Shown here: in pieces, positions 40,795 to 47,771 of the stretch
Layout of the letters: each line of letters opens with the position of its first letter
Position numbering within the stretch: the first letter of the stretch is position 1
NCBI GenBank assembly: GCA_944322885.1
Contig: CALUQH010000034.1
Coordinates: forward strand, 1 to 47,771
DNA: 47,771 nt
Origin: Candidatus Gastranaerophilales bacterium
GTDB lineage: Bacteria; Cyanobacteriota; Vampirovibrionia; Gastranaerophilales; Gastranaerophilaceae
Reading direction: 5' to 3'
Made by a program: the position numbers and the translations under genes
The notes under the pieces: model-generated
The model's database searches: none
Seen by the model: the letters and a program-made list of their open reading frames with translations, nothing else
Told to the model about the DNA's origin: nothing

Positions 40795-41850
40795 TTATTC
40801 AGATGATTTTATTATAATTTCTTCCAATTTTTCAAGAAGTTTTTCCTCAGGGACTTTTGCTATAATTTCTCCTTTTTTGAAAATAATACCTTCTCCGACT
40901 CCGCCGGCAATTCCGAAATCTGCATGTCTAGCTTCTCCGGGACCGTTTACGGCACAGCCCATTGTCGCAATTGTGATGGGCTTATCCAGATTTTTAAATT
41001 TCTCCTCAACTTTTTTTGCAAGTTCAATCAGGTTTATCTGAGTCCTTCCGCAAGTAGGGCATGAGATAAAATTTACGCCTCTTTGTCTTAACCCCAGGCT
41101 TTTTAGAATTTCAAAGCCGGCCGTAACTTCTTCTTCCGGATTTTCAGTGAGAGAAACTCTTATTGTATCTCCAATACCTTCAGCAAGTAATGTCCCGAGG
41201 CCGACTGAAGATTTTATTAATCCGCTTTTTAAAGTCCCTGCTTCCGTGACCCCGAGATGTAAAGGGTAAGGAATTTTATCCGCAATACTTCTGTATGCTT
41301 CAATTGTAGTAAGAACATCAGAAGATTTAAGGGAAACCTTTATTAAATCGAAATCTAAGTCTTCAAGAATTTTTATATGCCCGATTGCACTGAGAACCAT
41401 TTTTTCTGAAAGCGGAATATTTTTATCTTGCAGGTCTTTTTCTAAGGAACCTGCATTAACCCCAATTCTTATCGGAATATTCTGCTGTTTGGCGAGAGAA
41501 ACAACTTTTTCAACATTTTCTCTTTTGCCGATATTTCCGGGGTTTAATCTCAGAGCGTTAATCCCGTTGTTTATGCATTGGATTGCAAGTTTGTAATCAA
41601 AATGTATATCCGCAATAACGGGTATTGGAGATTTTTTTACAATATCTTTTATTGCCTCTCCTGCATCTTTATTTAAAACGGCAAGCCGGACAAGTTCGCA
41701 TCCTCTTTCTGCCATTTTGTTAATCTGTTCTAATGTAGCTTTGATATCTCTTGTATCGGTGTTGCACATAGATTGAACACTGATAGGATTATCTCCGCCG
41801 ATTTTTACGTTCCCTATTTCTATTACTTTTGATTTTCGTCTGTTTATCAT
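40795..41850 (-). CDS. ispG: 4-hydroxy-3-methylbut-2-en-1-yl diphosphate synthase (351 aa)
   Basis: The penultimate step of the MEP isoprenoid pathway, converting MEcPP to HMBPP with a [4Fe-4S] cluster. Motifs: VQSMCNTDTRD near the start, PVIADIHFDYKLA, ALRLNPGNIG, then the cluster region NFISCPTCGRTQINL and MGCAVNGPGEARHADFGI. Length fits the bacterial short form. No clear Shine-Dalgarno precedes the ATG. It is divergent from the phosphoesterase gene, with only ~40 bases between. Confidence 0.96.
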   Translation of the reverse strand: MINRRKSKVIEIGNVKIGGDNPISVQSMCNTDTRDIKATLEQINKMAERGCELVRLAVLNKDAGEAIKDIVKKSPIPVIADIHFDYKLAIQCINNGINALRLNPGNIGKRENVEKVVSLAKQQNIPIRIGVNAGSLEKDLQDKNIPLSEKMVLSAIGHIKILEDLDFDLIKVSLKSSDVLTTIEAYRSIADKIPYPLHLGVTEAGTLKSGLIKSSVGLGTLLAEGIGDTIRVSLTENPEEEVTAGFEILKSLGLRQRGVNFISCPTCGRTQINLIELAKKVEEKFKNLDKPITIATMGCAVNGPGEARHADFGIAGGVGEGIIFKKGEIIAKVPEEKLLEKLEEIIIKSSE

Positions 41851-41890
41851 ATTATAATAATATCACATAAATAATTAATCGGAGGTTAAT

Positions 41891-42625
41891 TTGAAAATAG
41901 CTGTTTTATCTGATATTCACGGGAATTTTCAGGCACTTGAAAGTGTTATGAAGGATATTGAACAAAATAATTGCGAGAAAGTTTTATGTCTTGGAGATTT
42001 GGCTATGGCAGGACCTCAGCCGAGAGCGGTTATAGATTATGTTCGTAAGCAGAATAACTGGATTGTTATACAGGGTAATACTGATAAAATGATTGCGGAA
42101 TATACAAAAGAAACGTTGGAAAATGTGCGTGCAAATGCTCCTGTCATGGCAAATGCATTGTTAGATGATATTTTATACATTGAAGAAGATAAAAAAGAAT
42201 ATTTAAAGAATTTGCCTGCACAAAAAGAGTTGGAAATAGAAGGCGTTAAAATTCTTATGGTTCATGGATCCCCGAGACGGAACAATGAGGACATTCTTCC
42301 CGGTATGTCTTTGAAAACTGTTGAGGAAATTGTACAAGATACCGATGCAGATTTAATATTCTGCGGGCATACGCATGTTCCCTGCGGATATCAGACTAAC
42401 AAAAAACAGACAGTCGTAAATGTTGGAAGTATCGGACGCCCTATGACAAAAGAGCCTAAAGCCTGTTATGTAATTGCAGATATTCAAGACGGCGGATTTT
42501 CGATTGAACACAGATTTATTGATTACGACCGTTATACGGCGGCAGAAATCATGAAGGCTAGAGGTTTTGAAGGGGCTGAAAAGCTTGCTCAGATGATATT
42601 AGAACCATCAGAAAGACATTTTTAA
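41891..42625 (+). CDS. YfcE/MJ0936-type metallophosphoesterase (244 aa)
   Basis: The metal-site motifs appear in order: SDIHGN (residues ~7-12), CLGDLAMAGPQP, QGNTDK, VHGSPRRN and CGHTHVPC. The start is TTG at 41891, 6 bases after GGAGG. It is a calcineurin-like phosphoesterase whose substrate (phosphodiester or nucleotide) cannot be read from sequence. The heptose kinase gene follows 51 bases later with its own ribosome binding site. Confidence 0.9.
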   Translation: MKIAVLSDIHGNFQALESVMKDIEQNNCEKVLCLGDLAMAGPQPRAVIDYVRKQNNWIVIQGNTDKMIAEYTKETLENVRANAPVMANALLDDILYIEEDKKEYLKNLPAQKELEIEGVKILMVHGSPRRNNEDILPGMSLKTVEEIVQDTDADLIFCGHTHVPCGYQTNKKQTVVNVGSIGRPMTKEPKACYVIADIQDGGFSIEHRFIDYDRYTAAEIMKARGFEGAEKLAQMILEPSERHF

Positions 42626-42676
42626 TTGCCAAATTTTTTGTTTGTGTTACCATTCTTTTATTAAAGGAAGTTTTTT

Positions 42677-43681
42677 ATGTATATTAATAAAGAACAATTA
42701 GTTTCCTATATAAAAAAATTAACAGAGCCGAAAGTATTAGTAGTTGGTGATTTGGCTATTGATGAAATGATATACGGAGATGCCGAAAGAATTTCTAGAG
42801 AAGCTCCGGTTTTAATACTTTTGCATTCTGAAACAAAGCTTATTTTAGGTGCTGCTTCAAATGCAGCTCATAACGTTTCAACGTTAAATAATGGTAAAGT
42901 TAGTGTTATAGGCGTTTGCGGAGATGATTTTCAAGCAAGACAGCTCAGAGAAACTTTTGAAGAAGCAAATGTTAACTGCGGGCTTTTAGTTGTTGACCCT
43001 TCCCGTAAAACAACTACTAAAACAAGAATTTCAGGATCTATTACAACTTCAATAACCCAGCAGATAGTCCGTATCGACAGACAGACTAAAGAATTTTTAA
43101 ATCCTGACATTGAAGAAGAAGTCTTAAAACAGATAGAGAGAGCGGTGCCTGAACACGATGCAATAATATTATCCAATTATCATATCGGAGCTTTAACTCC
43201 GCGTATCATTCAGGAAACTATAAGACTTGCAAATCAGCATAATAAAATTATCGTTGTTGATGCGCAAAAAGATTTGGAAGTTTATAAAAATGTTACTTCA
43301 ATGACACCAAACCTGCCTGATACACAAAAATCAGTAGGCTTTGAAATTGAAAATGAGGATGATTTAAAACGTGCAGGCGACAAACTCTTAGATGAAACTA
43401 ATGCAAAATCTATACTTATAACCTGCGGTGCCGATGGAATGTTTGTTGCAAGACCGCATGGCAATTACACAAAAATTCCTGTATTTAATAAATCTGAAGT
43501 TTTTGATGTAACCGGTGCAGGGGATACTGTTACAGCTGTTTATACACTTGCTCTTGCAACAGGGGCTGATCCTGTTTATGCAGCAATTATAGGCAATATT
43601 GCAGCAAGTATAGTCGTAAGGCAGTTTGGCTGTGCGACTACTACTGTTGATGAAATTTTAGCGGCGGTAGAAAATATCTAG
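42677..43681 (+). CDS. rfaE1: D-glycero-beta-D-manno-heptose-7-phosphate kinase type (RfaE1/HldE kinase domain, 334 aa)
   Basis: A PfkB/ribokinase-fold kinase: VVGDLAIDEMIYGDAERIS, ILGAASNAAHNV, GVCGDDFQARQL, the anion-hole motif FDVTGAGDTVTAVYTLALA and VRQFGCATTT at the end. The R-I-S-x-E-A-P-V string after the start is typical of RfaE1/HldE. The adenylyltransferase half of bifunctional HldE is absent, so it is monofunctional. It phosphorylates heptose-7-phosphate for LPS or other heptose sugars. AAAGGAAG precedes the ATG. Confidence 0.9.
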   Translation: MYINKEQLVSYIKKLTEPKVLVVGDLAIDEMIYGDAERISREAPVLILLHSETKLILGAASNAAHNVSTLNNGKVSVIGVCGDDFQARQLRETFEEANVNCGLLVVDPSRKTTTKTRISGSITTSITQQIVRIDRQTKEFLNPDIEEEVLKQIERAVPEHDAIILSNYHIGALTPRIIQETIRLANQHNKIIVVDAQKDLEVYKNVTSMTPNLPDTQKSVGFEIENEDDLKRAGDKLLDETNAKSILITCGADGMFVARPHGNYTKIPVFNKSEVFDVTGAGDTVTAVYTLALATGADPVYAAIIGNIAASIVVRQFGCATTTVDEILAAVENI

Positions 43682-43713
43682 CCGTTTGATAAATAATTAT
43701 GGAGAAAATTTTT

Positions 43714-44277
43714 ATGAAAAAACTAGCAGAAATTTTTAAAAGATTTAAAGCAGTCGATTTAATTATTATTGCAGGGGTAATTCTTGCTCTTGCTGTAGGC
43801 TTCTTTACGTATAAAAGTTTCAGACAAACTGCGGATAAGCAGATTGAAGCAACTTCAAAAATCTCTTTTCAGGTATATATAAGAGGTGTTACGCTTACAG
43901 GAAATGAAATTCCGATGAAGGCAGATGAAACAACATTTATCAGTATAAGAAACGTTCCTTATACTGATTTGAAAATTCTTGATGTAAAAGCTGATAGAAA
44001 AAAAGTTGTTCTTCCTATTTTAAACAGTAAGAAAGTTATGGTTGTCGAAGATGTTTCACAGGCAAATGTCTATGATATTATAGTAACATTGACAGACACT
44101 GCAAAAATTACAAAAGACGGCGCAGTTGTCGGCGGCAATAAAATAAAAATGGGTTTGCCTATCACTCTTGAAGGAGAAGATTACAAATTTACAGGGACTG
44201 TTTCTGATTTAAAAGTTATGCCCCTTACAGACGATGATAAATTCCATGGTAATTTAAATACAAACGATGATGTTTAA
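43714..44277 (+). CDS. DUF4330-family membrane-anchored protein (187 aa)
   Basis: The start chosen is the ATG at 43714 (MKKLAEIFKRFKAVDL), for which GGAG within the upstream codons serves as ribosome binding site; the ATG at 43699 has none. One N-terminal membrane helix (IIIAGVILALAVGFFTY) and a soluble beta-rich domain with FQVYIRGV, RNVPYTDLKILDV and LTDTAKITKDGAVVGGNKIK, as in DUF4330. Its last 11 bases overlap the O-antigen ligase-type gene, so they are coupled. Role unknown; context is surface polysaccharide assembly. Confidence 0.8.
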   Translation: MKKLAEIFKRFKAVDLIIIAGVILALAVGFFTYKSFRQTADKQIEATSKISFQVYIRGVTLTGNEIPMKADETTFISIRNVPYTDLKILDVKADRKKVVLPILNSKKVMVVEDVSQANVYDIIVTLTDTAKITKDGAVVGGNKIKMGLPITLEGEDYKFTGTVSDLKVMPLTDDDKFHGNLNTNDDV

Positions 44278-45592
44278 CGGTATATTAAAATTTACTCAAT
44301 CTAAAACGAAATTTTTATACGAAAACAGCTTATTTTTACAAAATATAGACAAGCTTATATTTCTGTCAATTATTTTTGTATTTTTGGCATCAACCTGTAT
44401 GTCATCGGATGTAATAGGTTTTGTTGCCCTGATTACGATATTTTTGACTTTTGTAAAAATATTAACAAAACCAGATGAAACTGTTAGTGCAAAATCATTT
44501 GAGCTTTGGCTTCTTGCATACTTTATGCTCGTAATAGTGAGCCTTGCCGGCTCAACATTATTTCATTTGAGTTTGAAGGGATTTTTCAAAACCTTTACTT
44601 ATATGGCGTTTTATTTTTCAATGGTTCAGTATTTAAAAGAAAATAAATCTAAAATTCCTTATATTTTAGGAACAATAGGTTTATGTATTTCGTTTGAAGC
44701 GATTGTGGGTTTTTTACAGAATTTTGCGCATGTTGAAGAAATTTCTACCTGGCAGGATGTTTCAAAATTAAATCCGGAAGAGGTTATGACACGTGTATAT
44801 GGAACATTAAAACCTTATAATCCGAATTTACTGGGCGGTTATTTTGTTGCAGGAATTCCTGCTTTATACGGGCTTGCTGCATATTATTTTGAGGATAAGA
44901 AATTTCAAGTTTCTCTTGTTTGGTTAATTTGTGCATTATTGTCATCCGTAACCCTGTTTTTGACCGGCTGCCGTGGTTCTTATATGGGAATGATGGTTAT
45001 AATGCTCGGAATTTTTGCCGTTTCTGCAAAATATCTCTGGCAGAATTATAAGCAGATTTATTTATCAATAGTCGGTGCGGTTGTTGCTTTTGCAACTGCT
45101 GCTTTGCTGTTGGTTTCATCGTTAAGAGCAAGGGTTTTGTCTATATTTGCAATGAGGCAGGATTCTTCAAACTCGTTCAGATTTAATGTCTATCATTCAT
45201 CTTTGCAAATGTTTAAAGATAACTGGCTTTTGGGAATTGGTGTGGGCAACCAAAACTTCCGCGAAATATACGGGCTTTATATGAAAACCGGCTTTGATGC
45301 TTTGAGTGCTTATAATATCTTTCTTGAAATTGCAGTGGAAAGCGGAGTTTTTGCTCTTATTGCTTTTGTCGGATTTTTGATTACTCTGATTAAAAATTCT
45401 GTTAAATTTATTCTAAAATCTAGTGACACCAAAAATGTAATTCTCGTTTCTGCATGTGTGATTTCTGTTTGTGCTGTATGTGTTCATGGATTTGTGGATA
45501 CTGTATTTTTCAGACCGCAGATACAGTTTGTTTTCTGGACAATGGTTGCTGTTTTGTCAAATTTGACTGACGGAAATAATATAGAATGTTAA
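44267..45592 (+). CDS. O-antigen ligase/polymerase family membrane protein (441 aa)
   Basis: A polytopic protein with about ten to twelve hydrophobic segments. The Wzy_C/O-antigen ligase region has LFLTGCRGSYMGMMVIMLG, then a periplasmic loop NSFRFNVYHSSLQMFKDNWL and the conserved LGIGVGNQNFREIYGLY followed by SAYNIFLEIAVESGVFALI. It either polymerises repeat units or joins a glycan to a lipid or protein; sequence alone does not separate these. It overlaps the DUF4330 gene by 11 bases. Confidence 0.88.
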   Translation: MMFNGILKFTQSKTKFLYENSLFLQNIDKLIFLSIIFVFLASTCMSSDVIGFVALITIFLTFVKILTKPDETVSAKSFELWLLAYFMLVIVSLAGSTLFHLSLKGFFKTFTYMAFYFSMVQYLKENKSKIPYILGTIGLCISFEAIVGFLQNFAHVEEISTWQDVSKLNPEEVMTRVYGTLKPYNPNLLGGYFVAGIPALYGLAAYYFEDKKFQVSLVWLICALLSSVTLFLTGCRGSYMGMMVIMLGIFAVSAKYLWQNYKQIYLSIVGAVVAFATAALLLVSSLRARVLSIFAMRQDSSNSFRFNVYHSSLQMFKDNWLLGIGVGNQNFREIYGLYMKTGFDALSAYNIFLEIAVESGVFALIAFVGFLITLIKNSVKFILKSSDTKNVILVSACVISVCAVCVHGFVDTVFFRPQIQFVFWTMVAVLSNLTDGNNIEC

Positions 45593-45670
45593 GCTTATAT
45601 AAAGGCATGGAAAAACTGTGCTAAACTTATATTATAGTAATATCGTGGTAGTTAAGAAGGAGATATTTAT

Positions 45671-46795
45671 ATGATACCTATTTTAGATTCAAAACGCCAA
45701 TATGCAGCTATTGGCTCGGAAGTTGAAAAAGCTGTTTGTGAAGTTTTACGCTCTGGTTCTTATATTTTGGGAGCAAATTGTAAAGCTTTTGAACAGGAAA
45801 TGGCTGATTTTATCGGTTGTAAATACACAGTTGGCTTAAATTCCGGTACTGATGCTTTGCATTTAGCTTTACGTGCGCTTGATATCGGTGCGGGAGATGA
45901 AGTTATTACAGTTGCATTTACTTTTGTTGCAACAACGGAAGCTATAGGAATCGTCGGCGCAAAACCTGTTTTTGTTGATATTGATAAAGATACATTTAAT
46001 TTGGATGCTTCAAAACTCGAAGCAGCAATTACTCCGAGAACAAAAGCTATTATTCCGGTTCACCTTTACGGACAGCCCTGCGATATGGATACTATTATGT
46101 CTGTTGCTAAAAAACACAACCTTCACGTAATTGAAGACTGTTGTCAGGCAATCGGTGCTTTGTATAAAGGTAAAATGGTCGGAACATTCGGCGACTTTGG
46201 CTGTTTAAGCTTCTATCCAACCAAAAACTTAGGCGGTATGGGTGACGGCGGTTTGATTATGACAAGCGACGAAAAACTCCGCGACAGAGTTATCGCTTTG
46301 AGAAACCACGGCGGTGCAGTTCGTTATCATCATGATGAAATCGGTGTAAACAGCCGTCTTGATGAAATTCAGGCTGCAATTTTACGTGTAAAATTACCTC
46401 ATGTAAAAGATTGGAACGAAGCAAGACGTAAACACGCTTACTATTATAATCAGTTATTTAAAGATTGTGCAGATGTTCAAACTCCTGTTGAATTGGATGA
46501 TACTTATTGTGTTTATCACCAGTACACAGTTAAAATTCCTAACAGGGACGAAGTTCACAAAATGCTTCAGGAACGCGGCATAGGCGCAATGCTTTATTAC
46601 CCGATTCCATTGCATTTGCAAAAAGTTCATGAATACTTAGGCGTAGGAAAAGGTTCTTTGCCTGTATCTGAAAAGAATACCGAAATGGTAATTTCTCTTC
46701 CTATGTTCCCTGAATTGACTGAAGAAGAACAAAGAACGGTAGCATCAACTCTGATTGACTGCATTGAAAAATCTAAATCAAAAGCTGCTGTTTAA
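45671..46795 (+). CDS. DegT/DnrJ/EryC1-family sugar aminotransferase (374 aa)
   Basis: A PLP-dependent aminotransferase acting on nucleotide-linked keto sugars. The Schiff-base lysine is K185 in SFYPTKNLGGMGDGG. Other hallmarks: NSGTDALHLALRAL, VTVAFTFVATTEAIGIVGA-type residues, VHLYGQPCDMD, EDCCQAIGA, RNHGGAVRYHHDEIGVNSRLDE and YPIPLHLQ. AAGGAG lies 8 bases before the ATG. It ends the polysaccharide run and is followed by a terminator. Confidence 0.95.
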   Translation: MIPILDSKRQYAAIGSEVEKAVCEVLRSGSYILGANCKAFEQEMADFIGCKYTVGLNSGTDALHLALRALDIGAGDEVITVAFTFVATTEAIGIVGAKPVFVDIDKDTFNLDASKLEAAITPRTKAIIPVHLYGQPCDMDTIMSVAKKHNLHVIEDCCQAIGALYKGKMVGTFGDFGCLSFYPTKNLGGMGDGGLIMTSDEKLRDRVIALRNHGGAVRYHHDEIGVNSRLDEIQAAILRVKLPHVKDWNEARRKHAYYYNQLFKDCADVQTPVELDDTYCVYHQYTVKIPNRDEVHKMLQERGIGAMLYYPIPLHLQKVHEYLGVGKGSLPVSEKNTEMVISLPMFPELTEEEQRTVASTLIDCIEKSKSKAAV

Positions 46796-46831
46796 GGTTC
46801 TGCTGTTTTTGACAGGCATAATATAAAGCAT

Positions 46832-46869
46832 AAAAAAGACGATTCCAGTTTTTGGTGTCGTCTTTTTTT
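46832..46869. terminator. Bidirectional terminator
   Basis: AAAAAAGACGA (46832-46842) pairs with TCGTCTTTTTT (46858-46868), loop of 15, between the aminotransferase gene (+) and a small gene (-). Confidence 0.75.
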
Positions 46870-47158
46870 ATCCTATAAATACTTTTGTTGCTGTCTCCGG
46901 TGCTTTAAAAAATGGATTCATACCTACATTGCCGGCACCATCATTAAATTGTATATCGAGATTATTAGAATTAAACTTTACTGTTGTGTGTTGGGCCGTA
47001 ATGCCTAAAAATTGGGTTTGGTTTCCAAGCTTACTGGCTTTTGTATAATCATAACCTTCTGTGTTTAAAAGAGTTACTTTCTCGACAGCAGAAGTTGAGG
47101 CTGGTTGTACGCCGCTTATTGCTTCTATTCCGTTTAATCCGCCCTGTCCGTTAGCCAT
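46868..47158 (-). CDS. Small unknown protein (96 aa)
   Basis: Starts MANGQGGLNGIEAISG; the NGIEAI string also opens the small protein at 10705. The remainder is polar, rich in Gln, Asn and Thr (KLGNQTQFLGITAQHTTVKF, NNLDIQFNDG), without signal peptide. AGAGGA precedes the ATG, 9 bases after the stop of its upstream partner gene. Function unknown; probably lineage-restricted. Confidence 0.65.
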   Translation of the reverse strand: MANGQGGLNGIEAISGVQPASTSAVEKVTLLNTEGYDYTKASKLGNQTQFLGITAQHTTVKFNSNNLDIQFNDGAGNVGMNPFFKAPETATKVFIG

Positions 47159-47167
47159 AGTATCCTC

Positions 47168-47398
47168 TTATGCAAAAAAATCAAGTGTTCTGGTTAATTC
47201 TTCGCCATATTCATTGTACTGTGAAGGTGGCATCCCGTTTACCTGTCCTTCTCCTGCAAAACAAAAGTAGCCGATACCAAGTCCCTGCCGTGCTCCAACC
47301 CATGATTTTGCAGCTTCTTTATCAATATTGCCTATATATTTGTTAGTAGTTGTGTAAGAATTTATCGCATCAATTGCGGTGTAACCGGAGATTGCCAT
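47168..47398 (-). CDS. Small unknown protein (76 aa)
   Basis: Starts MAISGYTAIDAINSY behind AGGAAA; contains SWVGARQGLGIGYFCFAGEG and ends ELTRTLDFFA. No recognised domain. It is the first gene of a two-gene unit with the 96-aa protein. Confidence 0.65.
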   Translation of the reverse strand: MAISGYTAIDAINSYTTTNKYIGNIDKEAAKSWVGARQGLGIGYFCFAGEGQVNGMPPSQYNEYGEELTRTLDFFA

Positions 47399-47558
47399 GA
47401 TGATTTTCCTATTTTTATACTCTTATATATATAAAGTATATAAGTTTTAGATAATTGCCTTTTGCGAGATAAATATCTTAATATTTATTAACATTTTAAT
47501 ATTGCATGTATTTATACCCATAAAAAATTAAAAAATAACAGAATATTAAGTTTTGTAA

Positions 47559-47575
47559 AGTGTAAATTCTACACT
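47559..47575. promoter_or_regulatory. Short palindrome AGTGTA-N5-TACACT
   Basis: AGTGTA (47559-47564) and TACACT (47570-47575) form an operator-sized perfect palindrome, 47 bases before the TTGACA of the next promoter. A related AGTGT...ACACT pair occurs further downstream near 47670. Confidence 0.4.
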
Positions 47576-47584
47576 ATATGGGCA

Positions 47585-47714
47585 TTTTTGGGGTTTATGA
47601 AAAATTTATAAAACGATTATATTGACATTTAAAATCTTATATGCCATAATAATTACATAAGATTTAAGTGTAGTCGAAACACTAAATATAAATAGAATTC
47701 ATTAACCCCAAAAA
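47585..47714. repeat. 11-bp inverted repeat enclosing a promoter
   Basis: TTTTTGGGGTT (47585-47595) and AACCCCAAAAA (47704-47714) are perfect inverted copies flanking a promoter (47622-47650). Together with the palindrome above this is what the 360-base gap 47399-47757 holds; the rest is AT-rich with no gene seen. Confidence 0.55.
47622..47650 (+). promoter_or_regulatory. Sigma70-type promoter for the gene leaving the window
   Basis: TTGACA (47622-47627), 17 bases, CATAAT (47645-47650). It predicts a ~100-base leader before the ATG at 47758. Confidence 0.6.
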
Positions 47715-47757
47715 CATATAAACTCCTAAATAATAAACACTAAAAGAGACCATTAGG

Positions 47758-47771
47758 ATGCAGAAAACGAC
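47758..47771 (+). CDS. Possible start of a gene running off the window
   Basis: ATG at 47758 opens MQKT and then the window ends. A promoter lies ~100 bases upstream, but no strong ribosome binding site is seen (AGAGA about 10 bases before). Too little sequence for identification. Confidence 0.25.

Noticed and set aside
40795-41890. Leaderless ispG
   Set aside because: A TATTAT lies 6 bases before the ATG, but no -35 could be seen at normal spacing and the region is AT-rich, so it was not included in the leaderless set.

Overview
The window is chromosomal DNA from an AT-rich, Gram-negative-type bacterium. The best guess is a non-photosynthetic relative of Cyanobacteria (Melainabacteria/Vampirovibrionia, gut Gastranaerophilales). 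This rests on several proteins with the prepilin-like start 'AFTLAEVLVTLGIIG', several lineage-type proteins carrying a short 'F-x-G' motif near the N-terminus (PAFTG, PVNFQG), a TrmFO, an IspG, an HldE-type heptose kinase and a DUF4330 protein. No database search was possible, so taxonomy and all family names come from reading motifs.

Region 1 (1-9.7 kb) is an accessory, defence-type island. It holds a partial unknown gene, an Mrr-like restriction endonuclease on the minus strand, a translationally chained cassette ending in a large serine recombinase (two tiny ORFs, a DUF2924-like protein, the recombinase), and then the most interesting block: a DNA cytosine-5 methyltransferase, a 981-residue protein with two separate GHKL ATPase domains and a histidine-kinase-like H-box, a 575-residue protein with an enlarged receiver-like domain and a cysteine cluster, and a convergent Vsr-type endonuclease. 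It reads as restriction-modification merged with two-component-like signalling. The island ends before a tRNA-Ser(GCU) gene.

Region 2 (9.9-22 kb) is mostly core genome: tRNA-Ser, a bifunctional-nuclease-domain protein, a series of small unknown proteins, a DUF1858 protein, three related lineage-specific membrane proteins, trmFO, a pilin-like protein, an anti-sigma/ECF sigma/Spy-like envelope operon, cysK, and groES-groEL with dispersed palindromic repeats around it.

Region 3 (22-32.9 kb) begins with a second pilin-like gene. Its well-formed promoter and ribosome binding site lead into a short ORF with a ten-G tract, and a one-base gain there would fuse the ORF to the pilin frame: a candidate phase-variable switch. 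Then come an oligopeptide ABC transporter (binding protein and two permeases, no ATPase genes), an MgtC-family protein, a 1129-residue protein with internal repeats, and a response regulator-histidine kinase pair.

Region 4 (32.9-47.8 kb) is housekeeping and envelope: rmuC, a DUF2023-like protein, pyrF, comEC, an operon for a small secreted protein, a TPR protein and a GHL10-like glycosyl hydrolase, ispG, a phosphoesterase, then a surface-polysaccharide run (heptose kinase, DUF4330, O-antigen ligase/polymerase family, DegT-type aminotransferase). It ends with two small unknown proteins and a 360-base non-coding stretch holding a promoter inside an inverted repeat. Several genes (trmFO, pyrF, comEC, the peptide-binding protein, the DUF2023-like gene) have a -10 box only 6-9 bases before the start codon and no Shine-Dalgarno, suggesting leaderless mRNAs.
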